The notes beneath the pieces were generated by a model. It saw only the letters and a program-made list of their open reading frames with translations. It did no database searches and was not told the origin of the DNA. Of a stretch of 6,305 bases of DNA, positions 1 through 6,305 are shown in pieces (positions within the stretch are counted from its first letter, which is position 1; each line of letters begins with the position of its first letter). A program made the translations under genes and the position numbers. Source of the stretch: Anaerolineae bacterium (GTDB lineage Bacteria; Chloroflexota; Anaerolineae; Aggregatilineales; Phototrophicaceae). Where the stretch lies: the NCBI GenBank assembly GCA_020848855.1, contig JADLHH010000273.1:1-6305 (forward strand), read 5' to 3'.

Positions 1-774
<774 letters not shown>

Positions 775-796
775 TTAAACGGAATGTTGGTGGAAT

Positions 797-1090
797 TTAC
801 TCGACGATGCCGAGGATGTCGCTTTCCTTCATGATCAGCAGCTTCTTGCCATCCAGCTTGATTTCGGTGCCGGCGTACTTGGCGAACAGCACGATCTGAC
901 CGACTTCCACATCCATCGGGATGCGTTCGCCATCGTCATCGCGGCGACCGGCGCCAGCGGCAAGGACTTTCCCCTGCTGCGGCTTTTCCTTGGCGGTTTC
1001 GGGCAGCACCAGCATACCCCCGGCGATAGTTTCCTCTTGCTCGACGGGTTCTACGATGATACGATCCCCCAACGGGCGAATGTTAGCCAT
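797..1090 (-). CDS. groES: Co-chaperonin GroES (Hsp10)
   Basis: Heptameric lid of the GroEL folding chamber, cytoplasmic, 97 residues, the usual length. It opens [15 protein letters not shown], has the mobile loop that binds the GroEL apical domain (about residues 18-33, ending [12 protein letters not shown]), and closes with [31 protein letters not shown]. Three in-frame starts are possible. ATG at 1090 is chosen because AGGAGG (1104-1099) lies 8 nt upstream; ATG at 1096 is only 2 nt from it, and extension to 1213 would run through the CIRCE operator. The stop is TAA at 799-797. It is first in the groES-groEL operon, with 55 bp before groEL and its own ribosome-binding site for each gene. 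By eye the mobile loop reads AGGMLVLP where most relatives have a GG-I-V/I-L-P pattern, suggesting one extra residue. Confidence 0.97.
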   Translation of the reverse strand: MANIRPLGDRIIVEPVEQEETIAGGMLVLPETAKEKPQQGKVLAAGAGRRDDDGERIPMDVEVGQIVLFAKYAGTEIKLDGKKLLIMKESDILGIVE

Positions 1091-1164
1091 GCTCATTGCC
1101 TCCTGAATGTCTCTCTTGACAACTACGTTGCTGATCAAACGTCTGTCTACGAACGAACCAACTT

Positions 1165-1191
1165 TTAGCACTCCACATATTGGAGTGCTAA
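1165..1191. promoter_or_regulatory. CIRCE operator (HrcA binding site)
   Basis: A perfect match to the CIRCE consensus: TTAGCACTC (1165-1173), nine spacer bases (1174-1182), then GAGTGCTAA (1183-1191). HrcA binds this inverted repeat and represses class I heat-shock operons; GroEL activity in turn supports HrcA, giving feedback. Here it sits just downstream of the predicted -10 box and in the 5' leader of groES, about 75 nt before the start codon, the usual arrangement. HrcA itself is not in the window. Confidence 0.97.
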
Positions 1192-1203
1192 ATATCAGCC
1201 AGA

Positions 1204-1232
1204 AATATAGCAAAGGTCGCTAGGCGCGTCAA
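1204..1232 (-). promoter_or_regulatory. Sigma70-type promoter of groES-groEL
   Basis: On the minus strand a TTGACG -35 box (1232-1227) and a TATATT -10 box (1209-1204) are separated by exactly 17 bp. Transcription would begin near 1197, immediately before the CIRCE repeat, so HrcA bound there would block initiation. This gives a leader of about 105 nt. The boxes are near-consensus; the start site is inferred. Confidence 0.85.
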
Positions 1233-1349
1233 GAGATTCTAGCAAACTTCTTATACAATTGCTAAAGGCGGCAGGTTAAAGCAACTATTCGGCTGGGAAG
1301 GCGTTCATTGATCGTACAATAGGGGAGATTGCCAGCAGCAGGGAGCAGG

Positions 1350-2717
1350 ATGAGCACGCAGGGTCCGGTTTATCAGCCGCAGTTCAGCATTTGGGTACGT
1401 CAGCTTATCACCGTCCTGTTATTGATCGGCGGGGTGTATTTGCTGTCTCTGATCGCGCCGGTGCTGCCGATGCTGACCATCGCCTTCCTGATGGCGTTCG
1501 TCATGTTCATCCCCAGCCGCGCGCTGGCGCGGCGCACGCCTGTCCCCTACGCGATTGCCGTCATCCTGCTGTACACTTGCGTGATCGTGGTCGCGGTTCT
1601 GGGGCTGCTGCTGCTCACGCCCACGCTGATCGACGGCATCAATAACCTGATCGGCAGTTTTCAGCAGGGCTACACCGACCTGATCATCAGCCTGCAGCTC
1701 ATCAACCCGCGCGACGCCGTGCTGGACGTGCTGGGCGTGCAGGTCAACCTGTCCGACCTGGTGGCGACGGCGCAGGGACTTCTGCTGAGCGATACGTCGC
1801 CCCGGTTTGCCGGGTTTCTGCTGCCGCAGCACATGCGCGCCGCGACGACCGTGCAGGAAGTCCCCTGGGGCAACCTGATCGACCAGATTCTGCCGCTGTT
1901 CGGCTCGGTATCCCAGACGCTCACCTCGGCAATCGGCAGCATCACCAGCTTCATCGGCAGTTTCCTGCTGGCGCTGTTCGTCTCGTTTCTGGTGCTGCTC
2001 GATATTCCGACCACCCAGCGGACGATTTCGCGGCAGGTTCCGGTGGGCTATCAGCGCGAGTTTGCCCTGCTCATCCACAAAATGGTTCACGTGTGGAACG
2101 GCTTCTTTCGTGGGCAGGTGCTGATCGGCTTCGCCATCGGCGTGCTGACGTTCATTCAGCTTTCGTGGATGGGCATTCCGAATACGTTCATCCTCGCCGT
2201 CATCACCGGGACGATCTCGCTCATCCCGACCATCGGCGGCATTATCGCGCTCGTCCCGCTGGGGCTGATCCCGCTGATTCAGGGGTCGCAGGCGTTCCCG
2301 CAGGTTCCGCACCCGATCATGGCGCTGCTGGTGGTTGGCATCAACCTGCTGATTTCGCAGATCATCTGGAACGTGCTCGCGCCGAAAATTCTGGGCGACG
2401 CGCTCAATCTGCCGCTGCCCGTGATCATCGTCGGCGTGTTCGCCGGGGCGGCGGCGGGCGGCGTGCTGGGGGCATTTCTGGTCGCGCCGGTGATGGCGAC
2501 GATGCGCGTGCTGCTCTCTTACCTGTGGTACAAAATCAACCTGCAGGACCCCTTCCCCGGCGAACAAGCGCCGTTCCAATGGGGCGAAAACCAGTTCCTG
2601 TACCGGGGGACATGGGACATCAAGTTTTTCCCGGCGGGTCCGCTGTCGTGGTGGCAGAACCGGCTGATCGTGCGACCGCCGCGCGACACCGCCCCGCACG
2701 ACCAGAGTCAAGAGTAG
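1350..2717 (+). CDS. AI-2E family transporter (DUF20 / TqsA-like permease)
   Basis: A 455-residue polytopic inner-membrane protein of the AI-2E transporter (PF01594) family, whose members include exporters of autoinducer-2, Na+/H+ antiporter-like proteins and many of unknown substrate. Hydrophobic segments lie at about 17-37, 39-56, 67-90, 197-219, 254-274, 277-309 (probably two), 322-345 and 356-392, with a hydrophilic loop at 91-195, the typical layout. Family signatures are VWNGFFRGQVLIG (248-260), GTISLIPTIGGIIALVP (287-303) and LAPKILGDALNLPLPVII (343-360). ATG at 1350 was chosen because GGGAG (1341-1345) precedes it; an in-frame TTG at 1329 would add seven unremarkable residues. After the last helix comes a 60-residue aromatic-rich hydrophilic tail (about 396-455), longer than usual. 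It is monocistronic and divergent from groES. The substrate cannot be deduced, and a role in quorum sensing should not be assumed. Confidence 0.9.
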   Translation: MSTQGPVYQPQFSIWVRQLITVLLLIGGVYLLSLIAPVLPMLTIAFLMAFVMFIPSRALARRTPVPYAIAVILLYTCVIVVAVLGLLLLTPTLIDGINNLIGSFQQGYTDLIISLQLINPRDAVLDVLGVQVNLSDLVATAQGLLLSDTSPRFAGFLLPQHMRAATTVQEVPWGNLIDQILPLFGSVSQTLTSAIGSITSFIGSFLLALFVSFLVLLDIPTTQRTISRQVPVGYQREFALLIHKMVHVWNGFFRGQVLIGFAIGVLTFIQLSWMGIPNTFILAVITGTISLIPTIGGIIALVPLGLIPLIQGSQAFPQVPHPIMALLVVGINLLISQIIWNVLAPKILGDALNLPLPVIIVGVFAGAAAGGVLGAFLVAPVMATMRVLLSYLWYKINLQDPFPGEQAPFQWGENQFLYRGTWDIKFFPAGPLSWWQNRLIVRPPRDTAPHDQSQE

Positions 2718-2781
2718 CGCCGTCTCCACACACGGGATCAGGCGCGAAACTTTGCTCCGCTCACTCAGCCCGCAAAAAGTG

Positions 2782-2802
2782 TACATTTGTCCGGCAAATG
2801 TA
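2782..2802. repeat. Perfect inverted repeat, hairpin or operator-like palindrome
   Basis: TACATTTG (2782-2789) and CAAATGTA (2795-2802) are perfect inverted arms around a 5-base spacer, TCCGG. Read on the minus strand the hairpin is followed, after CAC, by CTTTTTG, so it could act as a weak terminator. On the plus strand it could end the permease transcript 65 nt after the stop codon, although the U-tract there is poor. The AT-rich arms and short spacer also resemble a dimeric repressor site. The sequence does not decide between these. Confidence 0.6.
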
Positions 2803-2919
2803 TCTTTGCAAAACCCAAAGCGGTGCTAGGCTATAGATACAGGCGCTCGCCCACAACTTTTCTATCCTCGATCCGGCACAATCGGGACGCGAGCGCACGC
2901 GAACGCTTCATGATAAGTG

Positions 2920-3019
2920 GGCTTTCCGGCATATGCGCTCACGGGAAGTTTCGCGTTCGGATCGCGGGAATCAAAAAGACGGGAAAGCCGTCGCTCACCC
3001 GTCCCCCGATATGCCGGAA
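2920..3019. repeat. Overlapping long-range inverted repeats (possible structured 3' UTR)
   Basis: TTCCGGCATAT (2924-2934) is perfectly complementary to ATATGCCGGAA (3009-3019), an 11-bp stem closing a 74-base interior. GGCTTTCC (2920-2927) is also perfectly complementary to GGAAAGCC (2982-2989). The two pairings share bases 2924-2927 and so exclude each other, and the second also uses bases of the terminator stem at 2978-2992. On the minus strand this is the 3' untranslated region of the cyclophilin gene. The pairings are directly visible; any function is unknown. Confidence 0.55.
2973..3003 (-). terminator. Probable rho-independent terminator of the cyclophilin gene
   Basis: On the minus strand GACGG (2992-2988), loop CTTTC and CCGTC (2982-2978) form a GC-rich stem followed directly by TTTTT (2977-2973). 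A slightly longer alternative stem pairs GACGGG (3003-2998) with CCCGTC (2983-2978). Both end at the same U-tract. It begins about 50 nt beyond the cyclophilin stop codon, the expected place. Confidence 0.65.
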
Positions 3020-3051
3020 TGTGCCGGATTCCGATGCCCCGTTGAAAGCGT

Positions 3052-3543
3052 CTAGCTCTCGGTAATCGTGACCTTGTTGATGGCGTCGCCCTGGCGAATG
3101 GCGTTGACCACGTCCATGCTCGCCTGATCAGCGACTTTGCCGAACACGGCGTGCTTGCCGTCGAGGTGCGGTGTGGGCGTGTGGGTAATGAAGAACTGCG
3201 AGCCGTTGGTGTTGGGTCCGGCGTTCGCCATGCTCAGGATACCGGGGCTGCTGTGCTTCAGGCGCAGCGCGGCGGCTTCGTCGTCCCAGCGGTAGCCGGG
3301 GTCGCCGCGCCCCGTCCCGGTGGGGTCGCCGCCCTGAATCACGAAATTGGCGACGACGCGGTGGAACACGCCCCCGTCGAAGAAGCCGTCGCGGGCGAGG
3401 AACACGAAATTGTTCACCGTCACCGGGGCTTCCTTCGCAAACAGGTTGACCATGATCGTGCCCTTCGGGGTATCGAACTTGGCGGTATACGTCTTGTTCG
3501 GGTCAATTTGCATTGCCGGTGGGCTGTTGTAGCGCTTCGCCAT
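3052..3543 (-). CDS. Cyclophilin-type peptidyl-prolyl cis-trans isomerase
   Basis: Catalyses cis-trans isomerisation of X-Pro bonds during protein folding. The 163 residues form a single cyclophilin domain with no signal peptide or membrane segment, so a cytoplasmic enzyme is expected. Signature segments are [20 protein letters not shown] (59-78), [17 protein letters not shown] (104-120) and [12 protein letters not shown] (126-137). Catalytic and binding residues correspond to human CypA: Arg62 (R55), Phe67 (F60), Gln70 (Q63), Gln116 (Q111), Phe118 (F113) and His131 (H126). The CypA Trp121 position is His126 here; loss of this Trp is common in bacterial cyclophilins and is linked to weak cyclosporin binding. 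ATG at 3543 is chosen because GGGAG (3557-3553) lies 9 nt upstream; a further upstream ATG at 3588 has no such site. The gene stands alone, with its own likely promoter and terminator. Confidence 0.94.
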   Translation of the reverse strand: MAKRYNSPPAMQIDPNKTYTAKFDTPKGTIMVNLFAKEAPVTVNNFVFLARDGFFDGGVFHRVVANFVIQGGDPTGTGRGDPGYRWDDEAAALRLKHSSPGILSMANAGPNTNGSQFFITHTPTPHLDGKHAVFGKVADQASMDVVNAIRQGDAINKVTITES

Positions 3544-3576
3544 GAGTAAATTCTCCCTCTGTAAACATGCCCTGCC

Positions 3577-3582
3577 ATTATA
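3577..3582 (-). promoter_or_regulatory. Candidate -10 box of the cyclophilin gene
   Basis: A consensus TATAAT on the minus strand (3582-3577) would start transcription near 3570, giving a leader of about 27 nt that contains the ribosome-binding site. The -35 region at normal spacing is poor (about AATCCG) and coincides with a small palindrome at 3598-3610, so an activator or a weak promoter is possible. Confidence 0.5.
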
Positions 3583-3597
3583 CTCCATTCCTTAAGC

Positions 3598-3610
3598 TTC
3601 GGATTCCGAA
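3598..3610. promoter_or_regulatory. Short palindrome upstream of the cyclophilin -10 box
   Basis: TTCGG (3598-3602) and CCGAA (3606-3610) form a perfect inverted repeat with a 3-base centre. It lies where a -35 box for the TATAAT at 3577-3582 would fall, so it might be a regulator site. It is short enough to occur by chance. Confidence 0.25.
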
Positions 3611-3623
3611 ACTAAACCTTTAC

Positions 3624-3652
3624 TCAAGCCAACCACGCGACGGCGATATAAT
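3624..3652 (+). promoter_or_regulatory. Candidate promoter of the signalling operon
   Basis: A TATAAT -10 box lies at 3647-3652 on the plus strand, with only a weak -35 candidate (TCAAGC, 3624-3629) at 17-bp spacing. It would give a leader of about 135 nt before the first receiver gene. A TTTACA at 3744-3749 closer to the gene lacks a good -10 partner. This is a weak prediction based mainly on the -10 box. Confidence 0.35.
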
Positions 3653-3793
3653 CCGATCTAGGAATGTTGTCGGACTTCGCTGTATCCCAGAGTTGCATCG
3701 CCAAGCGCAGCGGATCGTTAAGAGACGGATTCCGCCGACGTGCTTTACACTTAAAAGGGTGTTTAGGTTTGTTTACTGTAAGGTGCAGAAACA

Positions 3794-4210
3794 ATGCCGC
3801 GTGTGCTGTATATCGAGGACAACCGAGATAACCGGACGCTCGTTCGCCGCATTCTGATGGCATCCGAGACCCGGTTCGACGTACAGGAAGCCGAATCGGC
3901 TCCCAAAGGGATCGAGATCGCACTGCGGCAGACGCCCGACCTGAGCCTGATGGACCTGAGTATGCCGGATATGGACGGCTTGACGGCGACGCGGTTCATC
4001 CGAACGATTCCCGAACTGTGCGACATTCCAATTGTCGCCTTAACCGCCAACGCAATGGACAGCGACCGGGATCGCAGCCTGGAAGCCGGGTGCGACGGCT
4101 ACATCAAGAAACCGATTGATGTTGATAAATTTCCCGAAGACCTACTGACTTTCATCAGGAGTCGTAATGAGCGACGTGCAAACCAACAACAATCAGCGGA
4201 CGCCAATTGA
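3794..4210 (+). CDS. Stand-alone CheY/DivK-like response regulator receiver
   Basis: A 138-residue single receiver (REC) domain protein with no output domain, which would accept phosphate from a histidine kinase and pass the signal by protein contact or as a phosphorelay intermediate. It opens MPRVLYIEDNRDNRTLVRRIL. Acidic-pocket residues are Glu8 and Asp9, the phospho-acceptor is Asp54 (LMDLSMPDMDG), the switch Thr is Thr84 (ALTA), and the conserved Lys is Lys106 (YIKKP). All residues needed for phosphorylation are present. The last 14 residues (from about Asn125) form a polar Q/N/A-rich tail outside the fold, encoded where the gene overlaps the next. The ATG at 3794 has an AAGG-type ribosome-binding site (3780-3783) about 10 nt upstream. 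It is the first gene of a three-gene overlapping operon; the cognate kinase is not identified. Confidence 0.92.
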   Translation: MPRVLYIEDNRDNRTLVRRILMASETRFDVQEAESAPKGIEIALRQTPDLSLMDLSMPDMDGLTATRFIRTIPELCDIPIVALTANAMDSDRDRSLEAGCDGYIKKPIDVDKFPEDLLTFIRSRNERRANQQQSADAN

Positions 4211-4610
4211 AGCCAGCGAGGCGCACGTCCTGGTCGTTGAGGACAATGTTCCCAACTTTGTCCTGATCGCCCGGATGCTGGCGTTCATGGGTGTGCAGCG
4301 CTGCGAGTGGAAAACGTCCGGCTGGCAGGTCGTTCAGTTCGCCGATACCCTGCCGCGCGTCGACCTGATCCTGATGGATATTCGTCTCCCTTATGAGGAT
4401 GGCTACCAGGCGCTGCAGAAGCTGCGCGCCAACCCGCGCCTGCGCGATACGGTCGTTTGCGCCGTGACCGCCGAAGCGAGCGAAGATCAGATGCGCCGTG
4501 CCAAAAAAGCGGGCTTCAACGGTTTCCTCGGCAAACCGCTCGACCCGGATCGATTCCCGTCCCAGATCCGGCGATTGCTTAAGGGTGAAGAAGTATGGGA
4601 ATGGAAGTAG
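4167..4610 (+). CDS. Second stand-alone CheY-like response regulator receiver
   Basis: A 147-residue receiver-only protein. After a polar 18-residue N-terminal leader, the domain runs from VLVVEDNVPNFVLIARML (21-38) to about residue 140. Acidic pocket is Glu25/Asp26, phospho-acceptor Asp71 (LILMDIRLPYEDGYQAL), switch Thr101 (AVTAEAS) and conserved Lys123 (FLGKPLDPDRFP). It is therefore predicted to be phosphorylatable. AGGAG at 4157-4161 lies 5 nt before the ATG at 4167, so the start is firm although it falls inside the upstream gene: the two reading frames overlap by 44 nt. Its own 3' end overlaps the multi-GAF gene by 16 nt, suggesting translational coupling of all three. It is clearly diverged from the first receiver, so not a recent duplicate. 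Confidence 0.92.
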   Translation: MSDVQTNNNQRTPIEASEAHVLVVEDNVPNFVLIARMLAFMGVQRCEWKTSGWQVVQFADTLPRVDLILMDIRLPYEDGYQALQKLRANPRLRDTVVCAVTAEASEDQMRRAKKAGFNGFLGKPLDPDRFPSQIRRLLKGEEVWEWK

Positions 4611-6305
4611 ATGACCGTCGGGAGCGGCTCAATCTCGCTGAAGCTCAGTATCAGGCATCGAGCACCATCTATGGCACGAGCGATCCAGTCGAAATCCTCA
4701 ACGCGGTGGTCAATTTCGGCGGCAAGGCGTTCGCCGAAGCGCACCTGGCGCTGCTCGACCCCGACACTCAAATTCTGAACAGCATCGCCGTCCGCGATGG
4801 CGACGGTATCCGTGCGGCGCAGGGCGGGCGACGACCGGAAGACTACCCGGCTTTCGACACGCTCAGCGCCGTCGAAGTGCTGCACGTCGCCGACGTGGAG
4901 ACCGACCCCTTTCTGACCAACGTGGAGCGCGCCCGCGCGCAAGCGAACGGCATCGGCGCGCTGCTGGTGATCCCGCTGGTCGTAGCGCAGCGGCTCACCG
5001 GGCTGATCGGCTTCAGCAACCCGACGCCGGTCGAGGAAATTCCGCAGCACCGCCTGCGCGCCCTGCGCAACCTGGGCGACCAGATCGCCGTCGTGTTCGA
5101 AAACCAGGCGCTGCTGCGCAGCACGGCGACCACGCTCGACGAAGTGCAGGCGCTCTACGACATCAACCGTGAAATGCTCGGCGCGCTCGACCCGCTCACC
5201 GTGCTGCGCGTCCTGCGCGATCATCTGGCGAAGTCGGCTTCCGCGATCACCTACGCGGTCGTCGGCAGAGACGCGAACGGCGCTGAAACGGTCACGATCC
5301 GCTATATTGCCACTCCAACTGCCGAGCAGGCGGTCGAAATCCCGCTCGCCGGGCTGAACCTTGCGGCGAGCGCGCCCTATTCATCCGACCCCACCAGCGT
5401 TGTGTTCGTCGAAGATGTGACGCAGTCCGAAACGCCGCTGCACAGCGCGCTCCAGTTGAAGGATGCCCGCAGTTACATCATCATCCTCGTGCGCGAGCGC
5501 GGCGTGGTCGAAGACATCATCGCCGTCGCCTACGACCGCGCCGAGGTGTTCGACAGCCGCACGCGCCGGCTGTTCACCGCCATCGCCGACCAGATCGGCA
5601 TCGTGCTGCAAAACCAGCGCCTGCTCGAAAACGCCCGGCTGGCGGCGCACGAACTCGCGCAGCAGGTGCAGGTCTTGCAGGGACTCAACCGTCTGTCGAG
5701 CGGTATCAGCAGCTTTCGAACGGAAAAAGAACTGCTGGACTACGCAACCCTCAACCTGACGACGGCGCTCGGCGTCGATCACGTCGGCATCGTGCTGTTC
5801 GAGCCGCAGGAAGACCTGGGCGTGGTCGTCAGCGAATACCCGGATCACGGCGCGGTTGGCTCGAAGATCGAGACACGCAACAGCGCCATGATCAAGGCGC
5901 TGCTGGAAGCGCCGGATCATCCGGTCGTCATTCAGGACGTGAACACCGCCCCGCTGCTGGAGCCGGAAACGCGCGAAGTGCTCAACCGCATCGGCGTCGT
6001 GTCGATGATGATCATGGCGCTGCAGAGCGCCGGGCAGATCGTCGGCACGGTCGGGTTCGACATGTACAGCCACGCCCACCCGATCACGCCAACGATCATC
6101 GAGACGGCAGAGACGATGATCGCGCAGGTCGCTATCGGGCTGCAAAACCAACGGCTGCTCAACGACGCCCAGCGCCTCGCCGCCCAGCTTCAGCACGTCA
6201 CTACGTTTGGTCAGGAGATGCAGTCGGCGCTGAAGATCGACGCCATTCTGACGATCATGCTCACCGAAAGCCGGGTGATGCTGTCCATCGACCGGATGAC
6301 CATCG
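4595..6305 (+). CDS. Multi-GAF-domain sensory protein, 3' end beyond window (possible histidine kinase)
   Basis: An open frame of 570 codons that leaves the window without a stop. Three GAF-type sensory domains can be traced at about residues 22-172, 187-342 and 365-522, with a fourth starting near 535. Domain boundaries are marked by a recurring helical linker: GDQIAVVFENQALL (161-174), ADQIGIVLQNQRLLENARL (331-349) and IAQVAIGLQNQRLLNDAQRL (509-528), each followed by a helix leading to the next GAF. No transmembrane segment or signal peptide is seen, so it is probably cytoplasmic. No cysteine occurs in the visible part, so a bilin chromophore bound through Cys to these GAFs is unlikely. ATG at 4595 is preceded by AAGGGTG (4581-4587); ATG at 4601 is also possible. 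It overlaps the second receiver by 16 nt. In related clusters such proteins often end in a histidine kinase or other output domain, but none is visible here. Confidence 0.9.
   Translation, partial: MGMEVDDRRERLNLAEAQYQASSTIYGTSDPVEILNAVVNFGGKAFAEAHLALLDPDTQILNSIAVRDGDGIRAAQGGRRPEDYPAFDTLSAVEVLHVADVETDPFLTNVERARAQANGIGALLVIPLVVAQRLTGLIGFSNPTPVEEIPQHRLRALRNLGDQIAVVFENQALLRSTATTLDEVQALYDINREMLGALDPLTVLRVLRDHLAKSASAITYAVVGRDANGAETVTIRYIATPTAEQAVEIPLAGLNLAASAPYSSDPTSVVFVEDVTQSETPLHSALQLKDARSYIIILVRERGVVEDIIAVAYDRAEVFDSRTRRLFTAIADQIGIVLQNQRLLENARLAAHELAQQVQVLQGLNRLSSGISSFRTEKELLDYATLNLTTALGVDHVGIVLFEPQEDLGVVVSEYPDHGAVGSKIETRNSAMIKALLEAPDHPVVIQDVNTAPLLEPETREVLNRIGVVSMMIMALQSAGQIVGTVGFDMYSHAHPITPTIIETAETMIAQVAIGLQNQRLLNDAQRLAAQLQHVTTFGQEMQSALKIDAILTIMLTESRVMLSIDRMTI

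Larger units (their letters stand above)
2718..3051. other. Non-coding intergenic region with several inverted repeats
   Basis: This 334-bp gap lies between the convergent ends of the permease gene (plus) and the cyclophilin gene (minus). I see no convincing gene: the open frame at 2787-3065 has no ribosome-binding site or recognisable protein. The left third holds a perfect hairpin or palindrome at 2782-2802. The right third holds competing inverted repeats at 2920-3019 and a likely terminator for the minus strand. The middle (about 2840-2915) shows nothing I can name. Confidence 0.6.

Noticed and set aside
1250..1320. Possible promoters for the permease gene (TATACA at 1252-1257, TACAAT at 1315-1320)
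   Set aside because: Neither has a credible -35 box at 16-18 bp, so I do not annotate them.
1419..2786. A 455-codon open frame on the minus strand opposite the permease gene
   Set aside because: Its product is extremely rich in Arg, Gln, Asp and His with no recognisable domain, as expected from the reverse complement of a GC-rich membrane-protein gene. The plus-strand frame encodes a clear AI-2E family protein.
2787..3065. A 92-codon plus-strand open frame in the intergenic region
   Set aside because: It has no ribosome-binding site, covers the inverted repeats and the cyclophilin terminator, and its product is basic and featureless.
3151..3549. Plus-strand open frame opposite the cyclophilin gene
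   Set aside because: Antisense to a clear cyclophilin; Val/Gly/Arg-rich product with no domain.
5381..6196. A 271-codon minus-strand open frame, and another at 4487-5224
   Set aside because: Both lie antisense to the GAF-domain gene and the second receiver; composition is typical of shadow frames and no family is recognised.

Overview
The window looks like a chromosomal segment of a moderately GC-rich bacterium. The GroES and GroEL sequences, the perfect CIRCE element and the two-receiver plus multi-GAF signalling cluster together suggest a member of the Chloroflexota (Anaerolineae-like). That placement is by recognition only, without a search. I see no tRNA, rRNA, CRISPR array, insertion sequence or phage gene.

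Layout. Positions 1-1232 hold the heat-shock chaperonin operon on the minus strand: a strong sigma70-type promoter (1204-1232), a perfect CIRCE operator for HrcA (1165-1191), groES (797-1090) and the first 226 codons of groEL (64-741). The far left edge is abnormal. Bases 1-67 encode the next 22 residues of GroEL but on the plus strand, so a short piece of groEL is turned round relative to the rest, with the junction at a palindromic GATC (64-67). Positions 1350-2717 encode an AI-2E family (DUF20) membrane permease on the plus strand. Positions 2718-3051 are non-coding, with a perfect hairpin or operator-like palindrome, a set of competing inverted repeats and a likely terminator for the following minus-strand gene. 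Positions 3052-3543 (minus) encode a cytoplasmic cyclophilin-type peptidyl-prolyl isomerase. A 250-bp divergent intergenic region follows. From 3794 to the right edge runs a plus-strand signalling operon: two stand-alone CheY-like receivers, overlapping by 44 nt, then a large multi-GAF protein that overlaps the second receiver by 16 nt and leaves the window after 570 codons.

Functionally the left half is protein folding under HrcA control (GroES/GroEL, with a separate foldase, the cyclophilin, further right). The right half is a phosphorelay-type sensory module whose kinase or output domain, if present, lies beyond the window. The observation most worth checking is the inverted groEL fragment at the left edge, which is more likely an assembly or library chimera than biology. 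The signalling operon is the most system-like unit but is built from known parts.
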